A DNA stretch of 34,686 nt from Bacillota bacterium (GTDB lineage: Bacteria > Bacillota > Limnochordia > DTU080): assembly GCA_012840225.1 (NCBI GenBank), contig DULU01000129.1, forward strand, positions 1 to 34,686, written 5' to 3'. The translations under genes were made by a program, and so were the position numbers. Every line of letters starts with the position of its first letter. The first letter of the stretch is position 1. The notes under the pieces were generated by a model. It saw only the letters and a program-made list of their open reading frames with translations, was not told the DNA's origin and ran no database searches. Positions 8,181 through 14,380 of the stretch are shown here, one piece after another.

Positions 8181-8223
8181 TGAAAATCATTTCCTTTTTT
8201 AATTTTAAGATTTATAAATGATG

Positions 8224-9180
8224 CTAATGACCTAAATAACCTATGGTTCTATAGCGGGCGATACGCCGCTCGACCAATTCGGCCGGGTCTATGTCGGCCA
8301 ATTCATCCAGATGCTTTATTATAGCTGCCTTCAGCATGGCGGCGGCGGCCTGTTTGTTGCGATGGGCGCCTCCGGTAGGCTCGGGGACGATTTCATCGAT
8401 GATCTTCAGTTCCAGCAAATCCTTGGCCGTCAGGTGCAAATGCTCCGCTGCCTCGGCCGCTTTCCCGGTGTCTTTCCAGAGAATCTGGGCACACATCTCC
8501 GGTGAAATCACCGAATACCAGGCATTCTCCATCATCAAAATGCGATCGCCGACGCCGATGGCCAAAGCGCCGCCGCTCCCGCCTTCGCCAGTGATCACAC
8601 AGACAATGGGCACTTCCAGAAACGACATATAGCGGATGCACTCGGCGATCATCACTCCTTGCCCGCGCTGCTCCGCCTCGATGCCCGGGTATGCCCCGAC
8701 CACGTCGATCAGGGTGATGATGGGCCGCTTGAATTTCTCCGCCTGCCTCATGAGGCGCAGGGCTTTCCTGTAGCCTTCAGGATGAGGCAGGCCGAAATTG
8801 CGCTTGATATTCTCCCTGGTATCCCTGCCCTTCTGAGGACCGATGATGGTGACCAAGCGTCCGTCCACCACCGCCGGTCCGCCGACTATGGCCGGATCGT
8901 CGCGCACCGTCCTGTCGCCGTGCAGCTCCAGAAATTCCTCTGCAATGTCGGCTATGTAATCCAGGGTAGTCGGGCGCTTGGGATGCCGCGCCATCTGTAC
9001 CCGCTGCCAGGGCGTCAGATTGGAATAGATTTCCTTGCGCAGGCGTTCCGCGCTCTTTTCCAGAGTTTGGATATCCTCCGATAAATCGATCCCTTTTTCC
9101 CTGGTGAACTTCTGCAGCTCATTTATGCGCTGTTCCAATTCGACCAGTGGTTTTTCCCACTCAAATACGCCGTTTACCAC
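8224..9180 (-). CDS. accA: Acetyl-CoA carboxylase carboxyltransferase subunit alpha
   Basis: The 318-residue protein is the alpha half of the carboxyltransferase that moves CO2 from biotin-BCCP to acetyl-CoA to give malonyl-CoA for fatty-acid synthesis. It shows the usual N-terminal helical segment (ELEQRINELQKF, then TPWQRVQMARHPKRPT), IGPQKGRDTRENIKRNFG, the acyl-CoA site region PIITLIDVVGAYPG, and GEGGSGGALAIGVGD, with MENAWYSVISPE following. Length is normal. The start is a GTG at 9180, with AGGTAGG upstream. Its partner accD, often adjacent in Bacillota, is not in the window. It is preceded by a small protein gene at an 8-base gap and followed by pyk. Confidence 0.96.
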   Translation of the reverse strand: MVNGVFEWEKPLVELEQRINELQKFTREKGIDLSEDIQTLEKSAERLRKEIYSNLTPWQRVQMARHPKRPTTLDYIADIAEEFLELHGDRTVRDDPAIVGGPAVVDGRLVTIIGPQKGRDTRENIKRNFGLPHPEGYRKALRLMRQAEKFKRPIITLIDVVGAYPGIEAEQRGQGVMIAECIRYMSFLEVPIVCVITGEGGSGGALAIGVGDRILMMENAWYSVISPEMCAQILWKDTGKAAEAAEHLHLTAKDLLELKIIDEIVPEPTGGAHRNKQAAAAMLKAAIIKHLDELADIDPAELVERRIARYRTIGYLGH

Positions 9181-9188
9181 TCATGCAC

Positions 9189-9386
9189 CTACCTGATTAA
9201 GGCTTTCCCCAACACCTGGCTGGCTTCTTCCGCCTCGGATTCGGGTACCAATATTTCAATGTTGCACCTGCCGTCCTCCCCCAGGCCGACAGGGCGCAGC
9301 ATAGGCAACAATCCTTCTTTCTGCAACATATTCTTCAAGCGCTCAGCGGTAGATTTTGTGGGTGCCACATAGACCACGGTCCACAC
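9189..9386 (-). CDS. Small DUF2007-like putative signal-transducing protein
   Basis: This 65-residue soluble protein has a ferredoxin-like beta-alpha-beta pattern: WTVVYVAPTKSTAERLKN, then LLPMLRPVG, then NIEILVPESEAEEASQVL. It resembles the DUF2007 family (ACT-like, one strand-helix repeat that often binds or senses something unknown). The name is by resemblance only. The start is a GTG at 9386 with AAAGGAGG six bases upstream, one of the strongest ribosome sites here. It sits 8 bases before accA, so it is almost certainly co-translated with it. A link to regulating carboxylase activity is only a guess. Confidence 0.75.
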   Translation of the reverse strand: MWTVVYVAPTKSTAERLKNMLQKEGLLPMLRPVGLGEDGRCNIEILVPESEAEEASQVLGKALIR

Positions 9387-9413
9387 AATGAGCCTCCTTT
9401 GTTTCCGGTTATG

Positions 9414-9671
9414 CTACCGAAATAAACCCTGTGCGCTTTGGGCCGCCTGGTGCAAGCTTTGCCAGGCCGTTATGGCCAGCGCTTTCAGCTGGAGCCAAAA
9501 GGACGGCGACCAGAGCACTTTGGCCAGCATGCGCACCTGCTGACGAAAGGCGGTGACCAAGATGGCCCCGGCAATATAAAGGAGCGATGCCGCGGCTTTT
9601 ACCCCACGCCTCGCGGTAAAGCAATGCACTTTAACTATCAGACTGAATATAGCTTGCGACCACCGCGGCAA
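9414..9671 (-). CDS. Small hydrophobic protein of unknown function
   Basis: An 85-residue reading frame starts at a TTG (9671) placed 7 bases after GGGAGG, which is why I accept it. The middle (SLLYIAGAILVTAF, about residues 29-42) could be one membrane helix, and the remainder is basic and amphipathic (MLAKVLWSPSFWLQLKALAI). No family is recognised. It fills the space between mtrB (42 bases upstream) and the DUF2007-like gene (27 bases downstream) in a tightly spaced minus-strand run. An overlapping frame at 9409-9624 lacks a ribosome site and is less likely. Confidence 0.5.
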   Translation of the reverse strand: MPRWSQAIFSLIVKVHCFTARRGVKAAASLLYIAGAILVTAFRQQVRMLAKVLWSPSFWLQLKALAITAWQSLHQAAQSAQGLFR

Positions 9672-9713
9672 TTTTCATCCTCCCATTCCGGGCAGGCCGG
9701 CCGGTTTCATGGC

Positions 9714-9953
9714 TCAGGCGCCGGATTCCAGCTGGCCATGCTTGGTCCAGATTTGGGCTTTACCCCTTATTTTCATGGCTGAAGTATGCTCGGTAAACTG
9801 GACAAGCATCACCTCGCCTTTATCTAATTTTTCACTGTGATGGAATTTGGTTTCCTTTCCCCTGGTCAATCCGATCAAAGTCACTCCGTCCTGGAGAGCC
9901 TTAACTACGATATAATCGCCTTCAATATTGTATGATTCCGTTCCGCCGGACAA
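9714..9953 (-). CDS. mtrB: trp RNA-binding attenuation protein (TRAP)
   Basis: The 79-residue product matches MtrB/TRAP, which forms an 11-subunit ring that binds tryptophan and then wraps (G/U)AG-repeat RNA to attenuate trp genes. The core [20 protein letters not shown] and [14 protein letters not shown] is almost unchanged from Bacillus subtilis as I recall that sequence. The RNA-contacting residues Lys37, Lys56 and Arg58 of B. subtilis correspond to Lys42, Lys61 and Arg63 here, and the tryptophan-pocket threonines 25 and 30 to Thr30 and Thr35. The start is a TTG at 9953 with AAGGAG upstream. It is first in a minus-strand run that continues into accA and pyk and is divergent from ytrH. No mtrA, no trp genes and no clear 11-triplet target are in the window. 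Confidence 0.95.
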   Translation of the reverse strand: MSGGTESYNIEGDYIVVKALQDGVTLIGLTRGKETKFHHSEKLDKGEVMLVQFTEHTSAMKIRGKAQIWTKHGQLESGA

Positions 9954-9971
9954 GGTTATGCCGCTCCTTTT

Positions 9972-9985
9972 ACAAGATGTCTTGT
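9972..9985. promoter_or_regulatory. Inverted repeat in the mtrB leader
   Basis: ACAAGA and TCTTGT are separated by TG, making a perfect 6+6 inverted repeat 18 bases upstream of the mtrB start, in the 139-base divergent region shared with ytrH. It could be an operator or a leader hairpin. No regulator is known for it. Confidence 0.4.
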
Positions 9986-10037
9986 GCTCTAGCCTATCTT
10001 TTCTCTGATGCGGGCGGTAGTCCTCCGCCGATTATCT

Positions 10038-10067
10038 GGTATATTTGTGAGAACTGCCCAATAGTTA
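10038..10067 (+). promoter_or_regulatory. Possible sigma-E-type promoter of ytrHI
   Basis: GGTATATT (close to the sigma-E -35 form GKMATATT) is followed after 14 bases by AATAGTTA, a weak match to CATACAMT. It lies directly upstream of the ytrH ribosome site. The ytrHI genes are mother-cell sporulation genes in Bacillus, which is why this was looked for. The -10 match is poor. Confidence 0.3.
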
Positions 10068-10092
10068 TATTTAGATAGAGGAGGAAACCTTT

Positions 10093-10413
10093 TTGAGTAT
10101 TCCAGGAGAAATCCTTATCTCCTTGTTTACCGCCGCCGGTGTGGTGCTCGGCGGAGCAATGATCGGTTCCATTGGCTCCCTCTTGGCGGGCGAATCCCCT
10201 TTTGCCGGTATGCGCCATCTCGCCGGTTCGGTGCGGCTGTGGGCGGTGGTGGTAGCGATGGGGGGAACATTCAGTGCCATCCAGGCTTTGGAATCGGGCA
10301 TCTATTTCGGCCGCCTGCATATTCTCCTGCGACAGATCCTGGTGATTATTTCCGCCTTCTGCGGTGCCCAGTTGGGACATTGGCTGATCAAGGAGATCAC
10401 CGGTGGTGTTTAA
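10093..10413 (+). CDS. ytrH: YtrH-family sporulation membrane protein
   Basis: The 106-residue protein has three hydrophobic stretches, at about residues 5-32, 45-60 and 75-92, with GGAMIGSIGSLLAGESPFAGMRHLAGSVR between the first two and the conserved WAVVVAMGGTFSAIQALE next. This is the pattern of YtrH, a mother-cell membrane protein needed for efficient sporulation in Bacillus; its molecular function is not known. The start is a TTG at 10093, nine bases after GAGGAGG. It overlaps ytrI by 11 bases, the same order as in other spore formers. It is read away from mtrB. Confidence 0.85.
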   Translation: MSIPGEILISLFTAAGVVLGGAMIGSIGSLLAGESPFAGMRHLAGSVRLWAVVVAMGGTFSAIQALESGIYFGRLHILLRQILVIISAFCGAQLGHWLIKEITGGV

Positions 10414-10894
10414 CCTTTCCTGCCTGCGCAGCCGCTCGGCGGCTTATCTGGTCGGCGGGATCATCCTCGGCCTGGTGATAGCTATTGTCTTGTTTGGCCG
10501 CCAAGCCGACCGCCTGGTTTTGGATAACGCCAGGCTGATGGATCAGGTGGAAAGACTGGCGGCGAAAGCTGCTCAGCTGGAGGAAGCTTTGACCACGGAA
10601 AGCCGCCATCCGGTTAAACACATCGAGCTCTCCGTCACTTTAGCCGACATGCCTCCCGATCCGCATCTCCAGCTGATGCTGGAAGAGGCTCTGCACGAAG
10701 TGCTTGTTCCTCTTATCGGTGTCGAAGTGGAAGAAGTGTCGCCGGAATTCCTGGTACAAGCCGTAAAAAGGGACCTCCAGATAGACGGGAAGACATATCA
10801 TCTTGGCCCCAGGCTGATCATCATCTCCAGCACAGTCAGGGTGGAAGCAGCTGCCGTACCGCCTGCAGCGAGCCGCCCGGTCGCCCCTTTTTAG
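10403..10894 (+). CDS. ytrI: YtrI-family sporulation membrane protein
   Basis: The 163-residue protein has a membrane helix at about residues 14-31 (AYLVGGIILGLVIAIVLF), then a leucine-rich segment that looks like a coiled coil (residues ~33-64), then a compact alpha/beta domain around ELSVTLADMPPDPHLQLMLEEA to LIIISSTVRVE. Position directly after ytrH, overlapping it by 11 bases, and this layout identify it as YtrI, although the sequence is poorly conserved in the family. Two GTG codons (10403 and 10406) are both possible starts after AAGGAG. It converges on murA with only 30 bases between the stops and no clear terminator. Confidence 0.75.
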   Translation: MVFNLSCLRSRSAAYLVGGIILGLVIAIVLFGRQADRLVLDNARLMDQVERLAAKAAQLEEALTTESRHPVKHIELSVTLADMPPDPHLQLMLEEALHEVLVPLIGVEVEEVSPEFLVQAVKRDLQIDGKTYHLGPRLIIISSTVRVEAAAVPPAASRPVAPF

Positions 10895-10924
10895 CCCCCT
10901 TGCACCCTTGGCTGTCAGCCCGGC

Positions 10925-12232
10925 CTAATCCGGCCGAGTGAAGACAGAGAAGCCAACCGACTCCGCGGTCTGCGGTCCGTCCTCCCTTTCTATGTCGGCA
11001 CCCAGCCTCAACAGTTTGTCCACCAGGTGTTCATAGCCCCGGTCGATGGTTTCGGCTCCATATATGCGAGTGACGCCCTCAGCCGCCAAGCCGGCCGCCA
11101 CTAAGGCGGCTCCGGCCCGCAGATCCGTGGCTTGCACCGGAGCCCCGCTCAATTTGGGCCGGCCTTTGATGATGGCTGTATCCCGTTCCACCCTTATATC
11201 GGCGCCCATGCGTCTCAGCTCGTCCACAAACCGCCAGCGGTCGAAAATGGTATCCCGCACCACGCTCGTGCCCTCGGCAATGCTCATAAGGGCACAAAAC
11301 GGCTGTTGGAAATCGGTGGCGAAACCAGGATATGGAGCGGTCTCCACATCGGTGGCCTTCAGGCTCCCGGAGGCCTTGACGGAGATGCCGTCGTTTTCTT
11401 CTTTGATCTCCACGCCGGCTTCAATCAGCTTCATGATCGGCAGGCGTAAGTGCTCGGGAACGGCGTTTTTCACCCGGATCGACCCGCCGGCAGCAGCGGC
11501 AAACATGATGTATGTTCCCGCCTCAATCCGGTCGGGTATGGCCGTATGCTGGGCCGGGTACAGCTTCGGCACTCCTTCGATGCGGATCACGTCGGTACCG
11601 GCGCCGCGGATGCGCGCTCCCATATTGTTGAGAAAAATGGCCAGATCCACCACTTCCGGCTCTTTGGCGGCGTTTTCCAGGATGGTCGTCCCTTCCGCCT
11701 GTGCCGCCGCCAGCAACAAGTTTATGGTAGCTCCCACGCTGTTGCGCCCGACAAAAATGGTGTTGCCGCACAACTTGTCTGCCCTGGCCGTCAAGCTGCC
11801 GTGTTCAATGGCCACCTCCGCGCCCAGCTGCTGGAAGCCGCGGATGTGAAAATCCACCGGTCTTGGTCCAATATCACAGCCACCCGGCAGCGGTACTTCA
11901 GCCCGCCCCAACTTGCCCAGCAACAGCCCGGAGACATAAAACGATCCTCTTTCCATCCTGACCAATTCATAGGGAGCTTGGTAGCGGTTGATGGTACTGC
12001 CGTTCACATGTATGCGATCATCTTTGTCGCAATATACCTCCGCACCCAAAGCCCTCAGGATCAGGCCCATTACAGCTGCAGAAGAGCCGCGGGAGATATT
12101 GTCCAAAATACATTCCCCATCGGCCAGTGCCGCCGCAGCCAGTAGAGCTTGACTGCTGTTTTTTGAACCGCTGATGACGACCTCGCCGGTGAGCGGCTTA
12201 CCACCTTTAATTTTCAAACAGGCCATCTCCAT
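10925..12232 (-). CDS. murA: UDP-N-acetylglucosamine 1-carboxyvinyltransferase (MurA family)
   Basis: MurA transfers enolpyruvyl from PEP to UDP-GlcNAc, the first committed step of peptidoglycan synthesis. The protein has the two EPSP-synthase-like domains, the Lys-Asn pair at residues 24-25, the catalytic cysteine at 119 within LPGGCDIGPRP (the fosfomycin target), and AGAALVAAGLAAEG near the end. Length (435) is normal. Some usually strict motifs differ: SGSKNSSQAL replaces the common SGAKNAALP, and FDRWRFVDELRRMGAD replaces FENRFMHVPELRRMGA. It could therefore be a second, divergent MurA (MurAB type) rather than the main copy. The ATG at 12232 is six bases from GGGAG. It follows the ireB/reoM gene by 18 bases, so the two form an operon. 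Confidence 0.9.
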   Translation of the reverse strand: MEMACLKIKGGKPLTGEVVISGSKNSSQALLAAAALADGECILDNISRGSSAAVMGLILRALGAEVYCDKDDRIHVNGSTINRYQAPYELVRMERGSFYVSGLLLGKLGRAEVPLPGGCDIGPRPVDFHIRGFQQLGAEVAIEHGSLTARADKLCGNTIFVGRNSVGATINLLLAAAQAEGTTILENAAKEPEVVDLAIFLNNMGARIRGAGTDVIRIEGVPKLYPAQHTAIPDRIEAGTYIMFAAAAGGSIRVKNAVPEHLRLPIMKLIEAGVEIKEENDGISVKASGSLKATDVETAPYPGFATDFQQPFCALMSIAEGTSVVRDTIFDRWRFVDELRRMGADIRVERDTAIIKGRPKLSGAPVQATDLRAGAALVAAGLAAEGVTRIYGAETIDRGYEHLVDKLLRLGADIEREDGPQTAESVGFSVFTRPD

Positions 12233-12250
12233 ACTATACTCCCTGATGAT

Positions 12251-12538
12251 TTACTCTCGATCCAGATAAGCCTGAAGGACCTCTTCCAGGATTTTATCCC
12301 GCTCAATGCGCTTGATCAGCAGGCGGGCTCCTTTGTGGCTGGTAATATAAGCCGGATCACCGGTGATCAGATAGCCGACGATTTGATCCACAGGACGATA
12401 TCCTTTTTCTTTCAGCGCCCCGGCCACCTGAGTCAATATCTGCTTGACGCTCGGCGCGGCATCGGCCAGCGCCGCATCGAAGAGCTTGGTCTCTTCCACT
12501 CCTCCGGGCACCACCTGGGCAAACTTTTTCTCCTCCAT
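12251..12538 (-). CDS. ireB: IreB/ReoM family regulatory protein (UPF0297)
   Basis: The C-terminal two-thirds, ALKEKGYRPVDQIVGYLI followed by GDPAYITSHKGARLLIKRIERD, is the UPF0297 signature. In Enterococcus IreB and Listeria ReoM are phosphorylated on an N-terminal threonine by a PASTA kinase, and ReoM controls ClpCP-dependent breakdown of MurA. From the ATG at 12538 the protein has 95 residues. Thr17 in ETKLF aligns without gaps with the phosphorylated threonine of ReoM as I recall its sequence, so the site may be kept, but here it is preceded by about ten extra residues. The ATG is preferred over a GTG at 12550 because AAGGAG overlaps that GTG. The usual partners ruvX and alaS are absent; murA is next instead. 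Confidence 0.88.
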   Translation of the reverse strand: MEEKKFAQVVPGGVEETKLFDAALADAAPSVKQILTQVAGALKEKGYRPVDQIVGYLITGDPAYITSHKGARLLIKRIERDKILEEVLQAYLDRE

Positions 12539-12649
12539 ACAGATCGCCACTCCTTATTTTGCGCCGGCCCATGGTTGATTAGATTCAGGGTTTGGCAAAA
12601 TGCCGGGCTAAGTTTGGTTCCATATTGCCATCATCATTCCTGCCGGTTT

Positions 12650-12721
12650 CCTGTCAGGAGGCGACAGGTGTCCGGTTTTTCCCGGAAACCCGACGGTCTT
12701 TTTCCCGGACACCCGTCCTCC
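12650..12721 (-). promoter_or_regulatory. Nested, competing inverted repeats in the reoM-murA leader
   Basis: Two inverted repeats share bases. The first pairs CCTGTC (12650-12655) with GACAGG (12663-12668). The second pairs GGTGTCCGG (12667-12675) with CCGGACACC (12705-12713), extended by GGAGG (12657-12661) with CCTCC (12717-12721). TTTTTCCCGGA occurs twice between the arms. Both hairpins cannot form fully at once. Neither is followed by a T-run on the minus strand, so this is not a plain terminator. It lies about 110-180 bases upstream of the reoM start and downstream of the CBM gene. Confidence 0.5.
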
Positions 12722-12757
12722 CGCTTCTCTGGCGGCGGCAACTTCTCTGCAGCTTTT

Positions 12758-13204
12758 TTATTGAATCAAACCGTTATGAATGGTATAGTGCCAGTTGCGC
12801 CCGTTATTGTTGTCCCAGTTGCCGGCGCCGTCATGGAAGCAGAGCTCCAGCCGGCCACCGTCACCCGCTCTGATGGTGCAGGTATAGACGCCCGGTGAAG
12901 ATTCTTCCATCAACACATCCTTCACCTGTTGCCAGGGGCCGGGTCCTATGCCGTAATGCAGGTAGATGCGGTCTGGATTCTTCCGGGACAACAGTCCGCT
13001 ATACCAGACTTTAACTTCCTCCCCGGCCGTGATCGGTGCCGGAGTGATGAAAACGCCATCCCCTGCCGTGAAATCGGTGAAATCAGGTGCGGCGGGTGAG
13101 ATCTCCTCTTCCCGGACGTCTTCCAGTAAAGCTATCTCAGCCTCATAGGCATGCCTGCCGGCAGATCTCATGGACCTTTTCAGGGCGTTGGTGAAAAAGC
13201 GCAC
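12758..13204 (-). CDS. Free-standing CBM25-like carbohydrate-binding protein
   Basis: Residues about 55-142 form one beta-sandwich carbohydrate-binding module of the CBM25/26 starch-binding type: AGEEVKVWYSG, then IYLHYGIGPGPW, then LELCFHDGAGNWDNNNGRNW. Tryptophans 91, 130 and 138 are the likely sugar-stacking residues. The first 50 residues are basic then acidic, with no signal peptide, no membrane helix and no catalytic domain, so the protein is probably intracellular, perhaps binding glycogen or another alpha-glucan. The start is GTG at 13204 after AAAGGGGG. It is followed by 219 bases containing strong inverted repeats before reoM, and preceded by the tRNA pair and its terminator. It may be a one-gene transcript. 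Confidence 0.78.
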   Translation of the reverse strand: MRFFTNALKRSMRSAGRHAYEAEIALLEDVREEEISPAAPDFTDFTAGDGVFITPAPITAGEEVKVWYSGLLSRKNPDRIYLHYGIGPGPWQQVKDVLMEESSPGVYTCTIRAGDGGRLELCFHDGAGNWDNNNGRNWHYTIHNGLIQ

Positions 13205-13304
13205 GCTATTCCCCCTTTCACCAGTTATCCTGCCTCCCGCTCACGTGTTTAGTCAGGCAACCTTCGCAAGGCTGATGTTTTTCCGGCACGAGGATCAGAT
13301 AAAA

Positions 13305-13328
13305 ACAAAAAACCCGCCGTATGGCAGG
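13305..13328 (-). terminator. Terminator of the Gln-Glu tRNA transcript
   Basis: On the minus strand CCTGCC pairs with GGCGGG (one G-T pair) around a four-base loop and is followed by TTTTTTG and more T. It begins one base after the CCA end of tRNA-Glu. Confidence 0.75.
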
Positions 13329-13329
13329 C

Positions 13330-13405
13330 TGGTAGTCCCACGGGGATTCGAACCCCGGTCTCGTGGCTGAGAACCACGCATCCTAGGCCTCTAGACGATG
13401 GGACC
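13330..13405 (-). tRNA. tRNA-Glu (CTC)
   Basis: The 76-base gene folds as a cloverleaf: acceptor GGTCCCA with TGGGACT (one G-T pair at the end), anticodon stem CGTGG/CCACG around loop TTCTCAG (anticodon CTC), and T-loop GGTTCGAATC. The 3' CCA is encoded. The D-arm TCTAGAGGCCTAGGA is typical of tRNA-Glu. It lies 4 bases after tRNA-Gln. CTC is the less common glutamate anticodon, so a TTC gene should exist elsewhere. Confidence 0.95.
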
Positions 13406-13409
13406 AAGT

Positions 13410-13483
13410 TGGCTGGGGGACCTGGATTCGAACCAGGACTAATTGGTCCAGAGCCAACCGGGCTGCCGTTACCCCATCCCCCA
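13410..13483 (-). tRNA. tRNA-Gln (CTG)
   Basis: The 74-base gene has acceptor TGGGGGA pairing with TCCCCCA, anticodon stem GTTGG/CCAAT around loop CTCTGGA (anticodon CTG), T-loop GGTTCGAATC and an encoded CCA. It is first in the two-tRNA unit. Confidence 0.95.
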
Positions 13484-13602
13484 AAGCAAATATGATTGTA
13501 ACACAGGTCCACCCCACTTTACAAGAGCTTTCCCCACCTTTTTTTGCCAAACATATGCGGGAGGGACAAAGCGCCAAGCCGCGAGGCGAACAATCGGCAC
13601 CG

Positions 13603-14352
13603 TCAGCAATCCGTGCAGGTGAGGGCGGAAATACCGGCTATAGCCTTAACTACGAGCGGCTCGATTTTTTCCAGCCCCCCTTGCATCGTCCGCACTACCT
13701 CCTCATGACTCTGACGGGCGGTGGTCAGGCCGGCGCCGAGATTGGTCACCAGGCACAGTCCGGCATAACATATGCCCAGTTCCCTGGCCAGCACCACCTC
13801 AGGCACACCGGTCATGCCGATCACGTCGCCGCCAAGCATGGCAAAGGCTCTGATCTCGGCTTTGGTCTCATAGCGGGGACCGTTCACGCACACATAGCAG
13901 CCCATGGTGAGCTCCAGACCCAACTCTTTTCCGGCCTCTAAGAGAACATCACTCATCGCCCGGCAATAAGGAGCGGTCATATCGGTGTGCACCACCGGCC
14001 CTTCCTCATAGAAGGTGTCTTTGCGCCCGGAGGTCATATCGATGAAAGAATCGAGCACCACGAGCTGCCCCGGCAAAAGTTGCGGGCGCAGGCTGCCCAC
14101 GGCCGATACCGCCAGTATCCCTTCCACCCCCAGGGTGTGCAGTGCCCAGATATTGGCCTGGTAATTGATCAGGTGAGGCGGTACGGAATGGTCCATATTA
14201 TGGCGGGGGAGAAAGATCAGCTCTCCCGCCGCCGGCAATTCCACCCGGTAAATCTGTACCGAACCGTAGGGAGTGTCGACCTGTTCCGACCGGGCCCCGG
14301 CCAGAAAGGAAAGGCTGCTCGTGCCGCTGCCGCCGATATAAGCCGTTTTCAA
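13603..14352 (-). CDS. MTAP/PNP-family nucleoside phosphorylase, probably 6-oxopurine type
   Basis: The 249-residue protein has the MTAP/PNP-family motifs: the phosphate loop GGSGTSSL at residues 8-15, PRHNMDHSVPPHLINYQANI (compare RHG..H..PP..INYRAN), VCVNGPRYETKAEIR, and GMTGVPEVVLARE. These enzymes cleave methylthioadenosine, methylthioinosine or purine nucleosides with phosphate, in methionine salvage and purine recycling. At the base-selecting position it has VTNLGAG with Asn, where adenine-specific MTAP has Asp, which suggests a 6-oxopurine substrate such as methylthioinosine; that is inference. The start is a TTG at 14352, seven bases after AAGGAG. It is the last gene of the suf run, 28 bases after the dehydrogenase. 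Confidence 0.88.
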   Translation of the reverse strand: MKTAYIGGSGTSSLSFLAGARSEQVDTPYGSVQIYRVELPAAGELIFLPRHNMDHSVPPHLINYQANIWALHTLGVEGILAVSAVGSLRPQLLPGQLVVLDSFIDMTSGRKDTFYEEGPVVHTDMTAPYCRAMSDVLLEAGKELGLELTMGCYVCVNGPRYETKAEIRAFAMLGGDVIGMTGVPEVVLARELGICYAGLCLVTNLGAGLTTARQSHEEVVRTMQGGLEKIEPLVVKAIAGISALTCTDC

Positions 14353-14380
14353 GCTCTTGCTCCTTACCGCTCGCTTATTC

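Noticed and set aside
9954-10037. TRAP binding site ((G/U)AG repeats) in its own leader
   Set aside because: Only two to three triplets at irregular spacing are present, far from the nine to eleven needed.
10895-10924. Terminator between the converging ytrI and murA genes
   Set aside because: Only GGCTGTCAGCC-sized pairing without a T-run is visible.
12335-12898. 187-codon plus-strand frame across reoM and the inverted repeats
   Set aside because: It is antisense to reoM and the CBM gene and encodes no recognisable pattern.
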